The notes: generated by a model from the letters alone, not told the origin. A stretch of 64,000 nt of DNA from Mycobacterium dioxanotrophicus (GCF_002157835.1 NZ_CP020809.1:4278001-4342000); one strand, 5' to 3'. Shown: positions 9,029-18,342, counted from the stretch's first letter. Numbers and translations: made by a program.

Positions 9029-10135
9029 TCAGTGCCTTGCGGGTGCCGGCTGGGGCACCGTGTTGCACCGAGTCCACGCCGTCACCACCTGTTCGCTCGG
9101 GTGGCCGATCACGGCGGGTTGCCCCGCCGGTTGGTCGATGAGCAGTTCGTGCTGAAGGCAGTAGGCGTCGTTGTAAACGGTATCGAAGTAACGTTGTGGT
9201 CCGTCGGGAAAGACTGCGGCAATAGTGGCGTCCTGATCGCTTGTGCGGGCAACCCAGTCGGCGACCAAGGCGACCGCCCCGACGCTCCACCCGCCGGTGA
9301 GGAAGTGGCGGGCGGCCAGGTGGCGGCAGGACCACACCGCCTCGGCCGGGGCAACCCAATGCACTTCGTTGAACGCCTCATACGCGATATTGCGAGGATA
9401 AATGCTTGATCCAAGCCCGCGCATCAACCGGGTGGTCGCCGGTTGACCGAAGATGGTGGATCCGATGCTGTCCACGCCGATCAACCGCAGGTCGGGGTTG
9501 AACTGCCTCAGGATGCGGGCCACCCCGGCAGAATGACCCCCGGTGCCCACTGAGCACACCAGAACATCAATAGGGCCGAGCTCCGCGTGCAGTTCCATCG
9601 CCAGGCTCCGATACCCATCAACGTTATCGGGATTGTTGTACTGGTCGGGATACCAACCGCCAGGTTCGGCACCCAGAAGCTGCGCGGCACGCTGCTTGCG
9701 GGCCTGTTGCCAGCCACCATGGGGATCGGGCTGCGTGACACGATCGACGGTGGCTCCATACGCCGACAGCATCCGCTGCACAATCGGCTCCATCCCGGGA
9801 TCAGTCACCAACGTCACGGGATGGCCGTACACCATGCCCGCCAGCGCAAGCCCCAAACCTAATGTGCCGCTGGTTGATTCAACGATCCGCCCTCCCGGCC
9901 TCAAGTCGCCCCGGGCCCGGGCGCATTCGACCATGTGCATGGCAGGGCGGTCTTTCATGCCGCCCGGGTTGAACCCTTCGAGCTTGGCCCAGTATCCGCG
10001 ACTGCCGTGAGTCAATCGCGCTGGTACCCGTAGCACCGGTGTGTCGCCCACCATTGCTGCAGGGCGATCGCAGCGACGAAGCAGCCTGGGACGTCCAGCA
10101 TGGCTGATCGGTGCGGGGCTCAGAACGTGGTTCAT
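9029..10135 (-). CDS. PLP-dependent cysteine synthase / cysteine desulfhydrase-like enzyme (Cds1-like)
   Basis: A 368-aa fold-type II PLP enzyme. The PLP Lys is about residue 61 ([11 protein letters not shown]), the substrate loop is STSGTLG and the phosphate-binding loop is [10 protein letters not shown]. It resembles the family of M. tuberculosis Cds1 (Rv3684), which releases H2S from cysteine, rather than CysK/CysM, but sequence alone cannot separate synthase from desulfhydrase. It converges on the sensor kinase. In a copper island, sulfide could precipitate copper, or cysteine could feed thiol buffers; both are inferences. Confidence 0.75.
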   Translation of the reverse strand: MNHVLSPAPISHAGRPRLLRRCDRPAAMVGDTPVLRVPARLTHGSRGYWAKLEGFNPGGMKDRPAMHMVECARARGDLRPGGRIVESTSGTLGLGLALAGMVYGHPVTLVTDPGMEPIVQRMLSAYGATVDRVTQPDPHGGWQQARKQRAAQLLGAEPGGWYPDQYNNPDNVDGYRSLAMELHAELGPIDVLVCSVGTGGHSAGVARILRQFNPDLRLIGVDSIGSTIFGQPATTRLMRGLGSSIYPRNIAYEAFNEVHWVAPAEAVWSCRHLAARHFLTGGWSVGAVALVADWVARTSDQDATIAAVFPDGPQRYFDTVYNDAYCLQHELLIDQPAGQPAVIGHPSEQVVTAWTRCNTVPQPAPARH

Positions 10136-10291
10136 CGAGTGTCTTTCTCAAGTCGTACCGCCCACGGGCCGGTATTGGAATCGGATCGCCTCCACGACGG
10201 CGCAGTCGGCTCGGTTAGCAGAACTGGAAGGCGCTTCGGCGACGGGGCGCGCGCCCGGAAACATGGCAGCGACAACGCATTACGTGATCTC

Positions 10292-10609
10292 TCAGCGTTT
10301 GCACATCAGGTCGACGTACACCGTCGGTGCCGCGATAGGCTGCGTACGTACTCCGGCCCGGATCGGCAGATTCTGTGAGGCTTTACGACCGGGTCGCACC
10401 GCGTTGACGGTGCACGTATTGAGTGGCCCGTCGCCGACTCTGCTGACCAGAACGTGGAATCCCTGGGCCTGCAGCATCCCGATTGTTGACTGGGCATCAG
10501 TGGATCCCGTTGGCGCGGCCGCTGCGGAGCTCGCAAACGCGATCGGTGCCGCGCTCGCGGCTATCGCGATCGCCAGGGCTGCTAATGGTGAGCGGAATGT
10601 GAAAGACAT
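10292..10609 (-). CDS. Small secreted protein of unknown function
   Basis: A 105-aa protein with a Sec signal peptide (AALAIAIAASAAPIAFASSA, cleavage near AAA-A) and a mature part of about 72 residues with two Cys (NTCTVN and the terminal MCKR) that could form a disulfide. ATG 10609 follows AAGGAAG. It looks like a mycobacterial exported-protein family, but no function is known to me. Confidence 0.7.
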   Translation of the reverse strand: MSFTFRSPLAALAIAIAASAAPIAFASSAAAAPTGSTDAQSTIGMLQAQGFHVLVSRVGDGPLNTCTVNAVRPGRKASQNLPIRAGVRTQPIAAPTVYVDLMCKR

Positions 10610-10783
10610 TGGCCCTTCCTTTCAAAGAAGATTTGTCTATCGCTCAGCGTAAATGCGAAAAGGGGCGCTATTCGGAACTCATATCGAACCCAAACAAATA
10701 CGCATATCGAACGTCCAGGATGTTTTCAGCTGGCACCGTGATAGTTCACATTTGGCGTGGTTCGCAGCCACCTGAAGTAAGCG

Positions 10784-12244
10784 CTAACCCGTCAACGGCA
10801 GGCGGACGATAAATGCTGTCCTGCCCGGTGTGGATTCGACCTGCACGGTGCCGTGGTGCGCTTCGGCGATCGAGGCCACGATTGCCAATCCCAGACCGGT
10901 ACCTGATCCCGGGTCGCGTGAATTCTGTGCTTTGACAAACCGGTCGAACAGGGTGGGCAGCAATTGTGGGTCGATGCCGGGGCCGTCGTTGGCAACGGTC
11001 AGCTCGACCCAGCCCGCATCGGTGCCCGGCACAGCGAGGGTGGTCACGACGGTGGTCCCGGGTGGGGTGTGTACCCGGGCGTTGGTAAGCAGATTGCTGA
11101 TGAGTTGATGCAGGCGGGCGGGGTCCCCGTGAACATGCACCGCTGTGTCGGGTAGGCAGGTCTGCCACGTGTGCTCGGTGCCCACAACAGCGGCGTCGTT
11201 CACCGCGTCGACGAGTAGGTCGGACAGATTCAGCTCGCCATAGTCGAGGTCTTGTCCCTCGTCGAGTCGCGAGATGAGCAATAGGTCGTTGACCAGTCGC
11301 GTCATGCGGTGCGATTCGGCTTCGATGCGGGCCAACGCGTATTCGGTGACTGCTGGCAGCTCCGTACTATCTTGCCTGGTCAATTCCGCATAGCCCTGGA
11401 TCGCGGTCAGCGGGGTGCGCAGCTCATGGCTGGCATCGCTGAGGAAGCGTCGCGTGCGCCGATCGGACTCCGCGCGTGCGGCCAGAGCACTGTCAACGTT
11501 ATCCAGCAAGCGATTCAGGGTGTCGCCGACGATACCCACCTCTGTGGTGGGATCGGTGTCGGTGGCGCGGACACGCATCGTGATCCGGTGGTCGTCGTCA
11601 GTCAAAGGCAGGTTGGCGACCTGGGCGGCGGTGGCGGCGACTCGCCGCAGCGGCCTCAGCGACGACCGCACCACGGCGACGGTGCCCATCGACGTCGCCG
11701 CAAGTGCTGTCACGATCAGAGTTAGAGTCCAGAGTGTTTTCTCTCTGAGAGCACGGTAGGCAGGAGCCAACGACACAGCCGAAACCAGCCGCTCGCCGCC
11801 CTCGATCGTTCGGCTGCGCACGCGGTAGGGCCCCAAACTGCCCAAATCGATGGTGAATGCCGGCCCGTTGCGCCAGACGTGATTCTCGATCACACTCACC
11901 ACGTCCGCCGGCGCCGGTCGCGAATCGCGTTCGTAAAACACAGCTGATTCGACCATCTCGTTGCCATGCAACACCGCGATGACGTTGTCGACGCCCTGGC
12001 CGGTGAAGTGAGTAAGTTCTTCTGCCAGCAGTGGGCCGTCGGCATGGTCCTGCAGCGCGTACTCGAATGCGGTCAAAGCCCGCCCCACCTGCGCGTCACT
12101 GACGTTGGTCACGTAACTGCGCAACGTCAGAATCGATACCGTCCCGACAGCCAGCAACACCACCGTGACGACCGCGCAGACGCCCACCGCCAGTCGGCTG
12201 AGCAGCGACCGCGGCGGCCACCACGGCACGCGGCTATGTGCCAT
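10784..12244 (-). CDS. trcS: Sensor histidine kinase, TrcS-like
   Basis: A 486-aa kinase with transmembrane helices near residues 15-40 and about 155-180 around a long extracytoplasmic sensor, then HAMP, HisKA (DASHELRTPLTAIQGYAE) and HATPase_c (NLLTNARVHT, GTGLGLAIV). ATG 12244 overlaps the 3' end of the regulator gene by 11 bp; an upstream start at 12271 is possible. The partner regulator is very like mycobacterial TrcR, so this is called TrcS-like. Its signal is unknown. Confidence 0.82.
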   Translation of the reverse strand: MAHSRVPWWPPRSLLSRLAVGVCAVVTVVLLAVGTVSILTLRSYVTNVSDAQVGRALTAFEYALQDHADGPLLAEELTHFTGQGVDNVIAVLHGNEMVESAVFYERDSRPAPADVVSVIENHVWRNGPAFTIDLGSLGPYRVRSRTIEGGERLVSAVSLAPAYRALREKTLWTLTLIVTALAATSMGTVAVVRSSLRPLRRVAATAAQVANLPLTDDDHRITMRVRATDTDPTTEVGIVGDTLNRLLDNVDSALAARAESDRRTRRFLSDASHELRTPLTAIQGYAELTRQDSTELPAVTEYALARIEAESHRMTRLVNDLLLISRLDEGQDLDYGELNLSDLLVDAVNDAAVVGTEHTWQTCLPDTAVHVHGDPARLHQLISNLLTNARVHTPPGTTVVTTLAVPGTDAGWVELTVANDGPGIDPQLLPTLFDRFVKAQNSRDPGSGTGLGLAIVASIAEAHHGTVQVESTPGRTAFIVRLPLTG

Positions 12245-13013
12245 CGGCCGGCCGCAGCATATATCCGACACCGCGGGCCGTGTGAATCATCGGAGCTCGC
12301 CCGGCGTCGACTTTCTTGCGCAGATACGAGATGTAGAGGTCGACTATGCTGGTCCGCCCCGCAAAGCGATAGTTCCAGACCCGATCGAGAATCTCAGCGC
12401 GGCTCAGAATCCGCCGCGGATTGCGCATCAGGTACCGCAACAACTCGAACTCGGTACCGGTCAGGCTGATCGGGTCGTCATCGCGGGTCACCTCACGCGA
12501 CGCCCCGTACAGAACAAGGCCGCCCACGCTGAGCACCTCGTTGTCGGGTGCAGACAGCACACTCGATCGGCGCAGCAAACCGCGCAGCCTGGCGACGAGC
12601 TCCTCGAGACTGAACGGCTTGGACATGTAATCGTCGGCACCGGCCGTCAGACCGGTGACGCGGTCGATCACCGCATCGCGGGCCGTCAGCAACAGGGTCG
12701 GTGTGTATTGATCACCATTGCGTACCTGCCTGAGGACCTCCAACCCGTCCGCATCGGGAAGCTGGATGTCGAGGACGAGGGCATCGGGGCGCATCTCGAT
12801 GAACTTCTGCACCGCTTCGCGACCCGTGTGGGCAACACCGACCTGCCAGCCTTCGTAGTGCAGGACCATCTTCACCAGATTTGTCAACGCCGGCTCATCA
12901 TCAACCAGCAAAATCTTAATCGACTGTGCATCGTGGCCGCTGCCTGTGATTGGCGCGTCAACGACGGCGCCGCCGAATTGCTCATGTGCTGTTGACACGG
13001 TTGTCATAGACAT
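12234..13013 (-). CDS. trcR: OmpR-family response regulator, TrcR-like
   Basis: A 259-aa regulator. The receiver has ILLVDDEPALTNLVKMVLHY, the phosphoacceptor Asp near residue 82 (ALVLDIQLPDADG) and MSKPFSLEELVARLRGLLRR; the winged helix has NYRFAGRTSIVDLYISYLRK and ARGVGYMLRP. These stretches match my memory of M. tuberculosis TrcR closely. The start is ATG 13013 or 13007; the ribosome site is weak. The interval upstream is relatively AT-rich, as expected for TrcR autoregulation (known for the chromosomal system). Confidence 0.85.
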   Translation of the reverse strand: MSMTTVSTAHEQFGGAVVDAPITGSGHDAQSIKILLVDDEPALTNLVKMVLHYEGWQVGVAHTGREAVQKFIEMRPDALVLDIQLPDADGLEVLRQVRNGDQYTPTLLLTARDAVIDRVTGLTAGADDYMSKPFSLEELVARLRGLLRRSSVLSAPDNEVLSVGGLVLYGASREVTRDDDPISLTGTEFELLRYLMRNPRRILSRAEILDRVWNYRFAGRTSIVDLYISYLRKKVDAGRAPMIHTARGVGYMLRPADGT

Positions 13014-13997
13014 ATGGTCCGAAATCCAAGTGGTGCTGTCACGACATTCATACGGTTCGCATATAGTCCCTGCTGGCGACAAATCATACAATCTTGTTGT
13101 GGCGTCATATTCATCTCAACCTGTCCTCATCATCAACAATGCGCACGCCCCAAAAGCAGCGGCGAAGGCGACCTTAATTCGATGAAACGTCACGTCACAC
13201 GTCCATCGGGGGTCGGTTCTCTTCGCCGCCGCCGGTGATGCACCTAAGAATTCAATTACGGAACTCGATATTGTCCTTCGATGAACAGTGTGGGACGGGT
13301 ACACGAATCCTCGTCGTGTGTGCTGACCGAGTCACGGCGGCGCACCGACAGGTGCGATGATCGACGGATCTGAGCGGCCCTCGCACACCGACCGCGGCGT
13401 GAGAAGCTCCTGCATGGTGGCGATCTCGCCATGCTGGTCGGTCGCAGTTGGGCGGGACAGGGAGCGAGGCCATCACACCGTCAGCCACGGTGGCCGCCGT
13501 CCGCCCTGCCTGCACTTCGTGTCCTTTCGTCGTCACGTGGACCTCAACGGTGCGATGTCTCACACCGCGGCGTTGCGCTGCTTGGCCGCCGCTGTCTTGA
13601 TCTTCCCCAGGATGGGCGCCGAATCTTGCGAGCAGTTCGGTTTTCGATAAAGAGTCCGTAAAGAACCCACTACCGTGGCCACGGCCAAGCACGACCTCGA
13701 AACTCCGTAGGCAGCATTGCGATGATGCCCGCATGTACACGTAATCGGTACGTATGTAACAGTCTCGTACACCACAACGTGGCCACGGCGTTGTTCCCGC
13801 AGCATGTCCACCGCACGGTTCGTCCAAACTACGGCGAACTTCACTGTGACATGCAGCGTGAAACTGGCTCAGCCAGGCCACGTCACCGCAACTCACCCTA
13901 CATACGGTATCCGTACGTAAATAGTAGTATGTGGAGCACGTGTCGCAGATTCCGTTGGCCCGGCCGCTCGTCTCACACCTGCGCTGAGGAGGCAACC
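13014..13997. other. 984-bp interval without a convincing gene
   Basis: No open frame here has a ribosome site plus protein-like composition; frames on both strands are Cys/His/Arg-rich shadows. The left part (13,020-13,150) is AT-rich and should hold the trcR-like promoter. The right part holds GTACGTA-type words near 13,747 and 13,908 and an excellent ribosome site (GAGGAGG) for the next gene. A decayed gene between 13,300 and 13,850 is possible but cannot be shown. Confidence 0.4.
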
Positions 13998-14945
13998 ATG
14001 TACCACCAGAGCACACGTCGCTGGGCCGCCCCTATCTTGGCAGCCTTGTGGCTCTCGACATCGCTGCTGAGCGGGCCGGCAGCGATAGCCGATCCAGAGG
14101 GTGCGCCTCCTCCGGTGCCCGTCCAACCGGCGCCGATCCCGAACCCGGTGGCGCCGCAGCCACCCGAACTGCCAGCGCCGTTCACACAACCGTTGAACTC
14201 CGATACTCCCATCGGACAAAACCCGCTTCCGTTCACGGGGCAGCCGCCATTCCTCCCCCCATCGTTCAATCCTGTCAATGGCTCGACCGTTGGGGTCGCC
14301 AAGCCGATCTACATCAACTTTCAACGCCCTATCGCTGACCGGCAGATGGCACAGGACGCGATTCGCATCTCGTCCAACCCGCCCGTGCCGGGCAAGTTCT
14401 ATTGGATGAGCGACACCCAACTCCGTTGGCGGCCAATCGATTTTTGGCCAGCGGGCACCGTTGTCAACATCGATGCGGCCGGCACCATGTCCAGCTTCCG
14501 GGTCGGCGACGCACTAGTCGCCACGATCGATGACAAGACTCACCAAATGCAAGTGGTCCGCAACGGCAAACTGGAAAAAACATTCCCTGTGTCACTGGGG
14601 AAACCGGGTTATGAGACACCGAACGGTACCTACTACGTGCTGGAAAAATTCGCTGACATCATCATGGACTCCTCCACGTACGGGGTCCCGGTGAGATCGG
14701 CCGAAGGCTACAGACTCAAGGTCCAAAACGCCGTCCGCATCGACAACAGCGGAATCTTCGTGCACAGCGCACCCTGGTCGGTAGCCGACCAAGGCAAACG
14801 CAATGTCAGCCATGGCTGCCTCAATCTCAGCCCCGCCAATGCACAATGGTTCTTCGGCAACTTCGGTAGTGGCGACCCCGTCGTCGTCAAGAACTCTGTT
14901 GGCATCTACAACCAACCCGATGGCGCACAAGACTGGCAGATCTAA
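13998..14945 (+). CDS. Second L,D-transpeptidase (YkuD), secreted
   Basis: A 315-aa enzyme with a signal peptide ([18 protein letters not shown]), a Pro-rich linker (about residues 35-90), one Ig-like domain and a YkuD domain with the catalytic motif [10 protein letters not shown]. Paired His is in IFVHSAPW. It is about 100 residues shorter than the first Ldt, with one Ig-like domain less. ATG 13998 follows GAGGAGG at 6 nt. It is the second peptidoglycan cross-linker in a copper island, with a terminal tail QDWQI. Confidence 0.9.
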   Translation: MYHQSTRRWAAPILAALWLSTSLLSGPAAIADPEGAPPPVPVQPAPIPNPVAPQPPELPAPFTQPLNSDTPIGQNPLPFTGQPPFLPPSFNPVNGSTVGVAKPIYINFQRPIADRQMAQDAIRISSNPPVPGKFYWMSDTQLRWRPIDFWPAGTVVNIDAAGTMSSFRVGDALVATIDDKTHQMQVVRNGKLEKTFPVSLGKPGYETPNGTYYVLEKFADIIMDSSTYGVPVRSAEGYRLKVQNAVRIDNSGIFVHSAPWSVADQGKRNVSHGCLNLSPANAQWFFGNFGSGDPVVVKNSVGIYNQPDGAQDWQI

Positions 14946-15286
14946 CCAGGGCGGGGACGTGCCCGCTCAGCCACACGCCGGCCCAGGGTAGCGAAAAGCG
15001 GCCGAAGTATCGGGCCCGCAGTATCCAGGGACGCAACATTGCCTTGCCACACCACCCGAACCAGGCGACGGCCGACGACGTTGTGATGTGCACGAAAGCA
15101 AATGGGCGGCACTGTGTAGTCAGCCGCCTGCCTGGAGCACGTCAGAAGCGAAAGAGCACGTTCCTGTTGTGGGCAACGCGGTAGGCCACAAGCTGTTCAT
15201 TCGACTACGGAAGTGTGTTTGTCGGCGCCGCCCTCGGGGTAGGCCATCGGAACTACGGAATCCCCTAGTAGGAAAGAAGGTCACCC
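14946..15286. other. 341-bp intergenic region upstream of the copper-storage gene
   Basis: No gene is visible. The right end carries the ribosome site GGAAAGAAGG for the downstream Cys-rich protein, so its promoter must lie here. No clear TACCC-N5-GGGTA operator is present. Confidence 0.4.
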
Positions 15287-15694
15287 ATGACCACCTCGGC
15301 CACCATCCTCGAAACCCATCCCCGCAAGATCGCTGAAGAACTCCGGACGATCCTGGCCCAATGCCTCGACGCCTGCCTGGACTGCGCACAAACTTGCACT
15401 CAGTGCGCCGATGCATGCCTTAGTGAGCCAACTGTCGACACACTCGCCGCCTGCATCACCTCCAACCTCAATTGTGCCGACATCTGTACAGCTACCGCAC
15501 ACATCAACGCCAGACAAACCGCATTCGACCCCGAATTCGCCAAACCCCTACTCGCAGTATGCGCAACCGCATGCCGAGTCTGCGCCGATGAATGCGAACG
15601 CCACGCTTCGCACCACCAACACTGCAAAACCTGCGCCGACGAATGTCGACGCTGTGAACAGGCCTGCCGCGACCTCATCACACACCTCAGCTGA
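15287..15694 (+). CDS. Four-helix-bundle copper-storage protein (DUF326/Csp-like)
   Basis: A 135-aa soluble protein with 18 Cys arranged as helical CxxxC and CxxC repeats: CLDACLDCAQTCTQC early, CADIC in the middle, CATACRVCADEC and CKTCADECRRC late, plus a HHQH cluster. This is the pattern of the DUF326/Csp family, whose Cys-lined bundle binds many Cu(I) ions (family knowledge). No signal peptide is seen, so it should act in the cytosol, like Csp3. It would complement efflux and oxidation by sequestration. Confidence 0.88.
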   Translation: MTTSATILETHPRKIAEELRTILAQCLDACLDCAQTCTQCADACLSEPTVDTLAACITSNLNCADICTATAHINARQTAFDPEFAKPLLAVCATACRVCADECERHASHHQHCKTCADECRRCEQACRDLITHLS

Positions 15695-16211
15695 CCGGTC
15701 GCGAACCGCGAACGTCTCAGCACCTCGGCCGTCGAGACCTCGTTCCGCTCGTGAACCAATGGGGTTGTGGCATCGGCCTTGAACCCTGCTGCATTCCGCT
15801 GGACTGTGCACTGCAGACATGCCGACATCAGTAGCTGAAGTGGGAAACGGTCGTGCGCAGGACAAGGCCATTGAACCAATGAGGTGCGACAGAACCCAGC
15901 CCTACGATGACCACTGATCGCCGGGCACGGCTCCGGTCCGAAAATTAACAAGCCATTTCCGGGGGCAGCCTGCTCAAGATTCGACCGGAACCGACACGCC
16001 TCACCAGGCTCCGTCTGCTGCCGGACTCGTGCCGCTCGATCCTCCGCCCGCGGTTTGGGCGCTGCTGCTGTTCGATCGCTACGCCTACCGAACGTATGTA
16101 GTACGTACGATACTAGTGATATTTCCGCGATTATTAGGGACTTTTGGCCCTCGCCCCGCCCCGATGGCGGTGCAACGGTAGACGTGAGGGGAAAACGAGA
16201 GGCTAACTTCG
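15695..16211. other. 517-bp interval without a convincing gene
   Basis: Only shadow frames are present. A GTAC-rich stretch at 16,094-16,113 precedes the small secreted protein and may be regulatory. Nothing else is recognised. Confidence 0.35.
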
Positions 16212-16454
16212 ATGACTATCAAACTCCGCTACCTGTTGGCGATTAGTGTCGCGGCGCTCGGTGCCGCGACAGCGATTGAGGCTCCTTCCGCTGCGGCGGA
16301 GCCACAGCAATGCTCGCAGCCCGCTCCCGGCGTTCACGAATGCACCTCACCGGGACACGCGCAAATCCATGTGCCGCCGCCAGCGCCACCCAACTACCCC
16401 AACTATCAAGGCGGGCCTGGGGGCGGTCCTCCGCATCTGCCCTGGATCGGCTAG
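16212..16454 (+). CDS. Small secreted Pro/Gly-rich protein
   Basis: An 80-aa protein with a signal peptide (YLLAISVAALGAATAIEA) and a mature part with two Cys (QQCSQPAPGVHECTSPGH) and a Pro/Tyr/Gly-rich tail. GAGAGG lies just upstream of ATG 16212. It has no known function. The position next to copper genes suggests, but does not show, a periplasmic metal role. Confidence 0.65.
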   Translation: MTIKLRYLLAISVAALGAATAIEAPSAAAEPQQCSQPAPGVHECTSPGHAQIHVPPPAPPNYPNYQGGPGGGPPHLPWIG

Positions 16455-16500
16455 CAGTTCTGACCACGGACGTTACGGGCAGCGTGGCGTGGTGACATAA

Positions 16501-16560
16501 CGAAGACCTCCGAGTGAAGTGCGACCTGAGGAACGCACCAAATCACTTCGGAGGTCTTCG
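16501..16560. repeat. 60-bp inverted repeat with 11-bp perfect ends
   Basis: CGAAGACCTCC at 16,501-16,511 and GGAGGTCTTCG at 16,550-16,560 are perfect complements. Inner GTGAAGTG/CACTTC words allow further pairing. It could be a terminator for the secreted-protein gene or the remnant end of a mobile element; it has no T-tract. Confidence 0.5.
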
Positions 16561-16635
16561 CCGTAACGCCCGCTGACAATTACCCCAGGATTTCTTCCCT
16601 GGGAAGTTACTAGTGCCAAGCGGCGGCCGGGCCGA

Positions 16636-16763
16636 CTGTGCCTGTGCCTGTGCCTGTGCCTAGCCGCCCGGACACCAGGCCAACGGTCAATCAACGCGAC
16701 TCCCAAATTCGTGATCAATCCGACTCACCGACCCTCCTCAGCGACTCCGAAATTCGTGATCAA
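16636..16763. repeat. Hexamer tandem repeat and 23-bp direct repeat in a 550-bp gap
   Basis: CTGTGC is repeated about four times at 16,636-16,660. A 23-bp word, GCGACTCC(C/G)AAATTCG plus TGATCAA, occurs at 16,696-16,718 and 16,741-16,763 with one mismatch, 45 bp apart. A further hairpin (CCCAGG/CCTGGG) lies at 16,584-16,603. The whole interval 16,455-17,004 lacks a gene and marks the boundary between the copper island and the small-gene block. Confidence 0.5.
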
Positions 16764-17004
16764 ACGACTCCCGAATCAGCGGTCAAAATGAAGGGTCTCG
16801 CTTGTGGCCGCTGTATGGCATCGCTGGCAGGTAAGTTGCGACGAACTCGACACCGATGGTCGCCCCTTCTCCACAACCGTCCTCACTGTGAAGAAGGACG
16901 AGAACGAGGCTCGTAAAAACACGGGCTGGGGGCCTCGCGCGATGAGGTCCGACGTCTGTGTCGTGTACCGGGGTGAATGGGAACAGTCCAAGTAGGGGGA
17001 ACCG

Positions 17005-17340
17005 ATGACATCGTGGAAGCCGAACGATTTTCGCGACCGCAGCTTCTCCGTTGGCGATTTGGTCGAGCTGCGCGATCAAGCGGAGAAGGGATTCTGGATC
17101 GTCTACAGGGTCCGCTGTATCTGCGCAGATGGCGCCCTACAGCTGGACGACGTGTCGGCCAATGACGGTCTGACAGTAGCCGCCGAGGACATCCACGCAT
17201 CGGTGTTCGCTGCTCGACCCGGCGCTTCGTCGACCGCACAAACACCGGCGCATCACTGCGTCCAACCAGGAACGACCGTGGTGGGTATGCCGAGTTCCGT
17301 CCAGAGCGCAACGATCTCCGGGTTGTCATCGATGCTGTGA
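17005..17340 (+). CDS. Hypothetical small protein
   Basis: A 111-aa frame with GGGGGAA before ATG 17005 and a sensible acidic N-terminal half (SVGDLVELRDQAEKGFW), perhaps a small beta-barrel. Its last 29 codons overlap the HAD phosphatase gene on the other strand, so the true end or the gene itself is uncertain. It is the only plus-strand candidate in this block. Confidence 0.45.
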   Translation: MTSWKPNDFRDRSFSVGDLVELRDQAEKGFWIVYRVRCICADGALQLDDVSANDGLTVAAEDIHASVFAARPGASSTAQTPAHHCVQPGTTVVGMPSSVQSATISGLSSML

Positions 17341-17699
17341 ACGATGCGGAAACCGTGATCGCGCGTGAGTATTCGATGGATGTCGCGCTTGACCTCCACG
17401 TCAGCGCGGAAGTCGTTGTCGCCGCGCATGAACGGTCCCACGTAAGGCACCGGCATGTGCCGGTCGAGCCACGTGCGGGTGGATTGCTCCCACCGGTACA
17501 TGCGGGCGGTGACTACGACGATGCGGTGTCCGGCATGGTGGTGTTCACGAACTTCGTCGAGCACATGCGTATGCGGCGGGCACGTTTCGGCGGCGCAGTG
17601 GAATGCGTCGAAATCCTTGGGCCGCGCCGCAACGAAGTGCCGCACACTCGACACGTCACACAGAGTCCCGTCGACGTCGACGATGACCGCGTCGGTCAT
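17253..17699 (-). CDS. HAD-superfamily phosphatase, polynucleotide-kinase 3'-phosphatase-like
   Basis: A 148-aa single-domain HAD protein. Motif I is IVDVDGTLCD at about residues 6-15, motif II is VVVTARMYRW and the acidic motif III/IV region is HSIDDNPEIV. It has the size and pattern of the phosphatase half of phage polynucleotide kinases, without a kinase P-loop. Its ATG overlaps the stop of the upstream gene by ATGA. It would act on phosphate ends of nucleic acids or nucleotides, which is inferred. Confidence 0.78.
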   Translation of the reverse strand: MTDAVIVDVDGTLCDVSSVRHFVAARPKDFDAFHCAAETCPPHTHVLDEVREHHHAGHRIVVVTARMYRWEQSTRTWLDRHMPVPYVGPFMRGDNDFRADVEVKRDIHRILTRDHGFRIVHSIDDNPEIVALWTELGIPTTVVPGWTQ

Positions 17700-17872
17700 C
17701 CCACGCCCGCCGGGGTAAGGGCGTTGATGGGTACCTTGGTCGCGCGCTTCTCACCGTGGGCGTCGATGTATTCGACCGTCGCCCGTGACCGTGACAGCGC
17801 GATGATCTCGGCGGGAAGATCGACGCCGCGGACATGGATGCGGACCTGACCGCCGACGTGAAGGTTACTCAT
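17696..17872 (-). CDS. Hypothetical 58-aa protein
   Basis: A small beta-rich-looking protein, start SNLHVGGQVRIHVRG, coupled by ATGA to the HAD gene and overlapping the stop of the gene upstream by 8 bp. There is no recognised domain; it may be a small SH3/KOW-like fold. Confidence 0.65.
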   Translation of the reverse strand: MSNLHVGGQVRIHVRGVDLPAEIIALSRSRATVEYIDAHGEKRATKVPINALTPAGVG

Positions 17873-18089
17873 ATTGTGTCGCCTCGATTGCTTGAAGGAC
17901 GGGGTCTATCCAGTAGCCCTGGCTGATCTTGAATGCCCACTGCCGATCGTCGATGGCCAGCATCGACGCCGCACGCAGCGCGTGCTCGGCGGGGATCTGA
18001 AAGCGGTCGATAATCGCGTTGGCGATCCGCTTCGACTCGTACGGAGCGGTGTCCTGGGCAACTTTCGCGTGCTCGGTCGCGGTGCTCAT
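17865..18089 (-). CDS. Hypothetical 74-aa protein
   Basis: A helical, soluble small protein (AKVAQDTAPYESKRIANAII). It overlaps its neighbours at both ends (ATGA upstream, 8 bp downstream), which argues for a real coupled gene. No function is known. Confidence 0.65.
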   Translation of the reverse strand: MSTATEHAKVAQDTAPYESKRIANAIIDRFQIPAEHALRAASMLAIDDRQWAFKISQGYWIDPVLQAIEATQYE

Positions 18090-18253
18090 TGCTGCGGTCC
18101 AATTTGGATCGGATCGGTGGGAGCATCCATCGATCCGATCTTGATCTCCGGGCGGACGAGGGGATCAGGCGCGCGGTGCCGTCCTCGGTGGGAGCTGTGA
18201 GCAGCTACGTCACCGGAACTGTGTCGGTCAGTGCCGCTGGGATCGGGGCTCAT
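18086..18253 (-). CDS. Hypothetical 55-aa protein
   Basis: This small frame starts at ATG 18253 behind GGAGGAC and ends in an ATGA overlap with the next gene. It is hydrophilic and rich in His, Arg and Pro, and probably disordered. Confidence 0.5.
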   Translation of the reverse strand: MSPDPSGTDRHSSGDVAAHSSHRGRHRAPDPLVRPEIKIGSMDAPTDPIQIGPQQ

Positions 18254-18300
18254 GCGTTCAGTCCTCCAGCTCGCGACGAAACGATTCTCTCCATCGCCAT
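18250..18300 (-). CDS. Possible 16-aa leader peptide
   Basis: ATG 18300 follows GGGGAG and its stop overlaps the next start by ATGA. It may be a translational coupler rather than a functional protein. Confidence 0.3.
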   Translation of the reverse strand: MAMERIVSSRAGGLNA

Positions 18301-18342
18301 AGGCCCACTCCCCTGGCGGGATCGGTGATCGGATTCGACGAG

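Noticed and set aside
13252..14016. 254-aa minus-strand frame in the trcR-ldt interval
   Set aside because: Cys/Arg/His-rich composition, no ribosome site and no family match; typical shadow frame in high-GC DNA.
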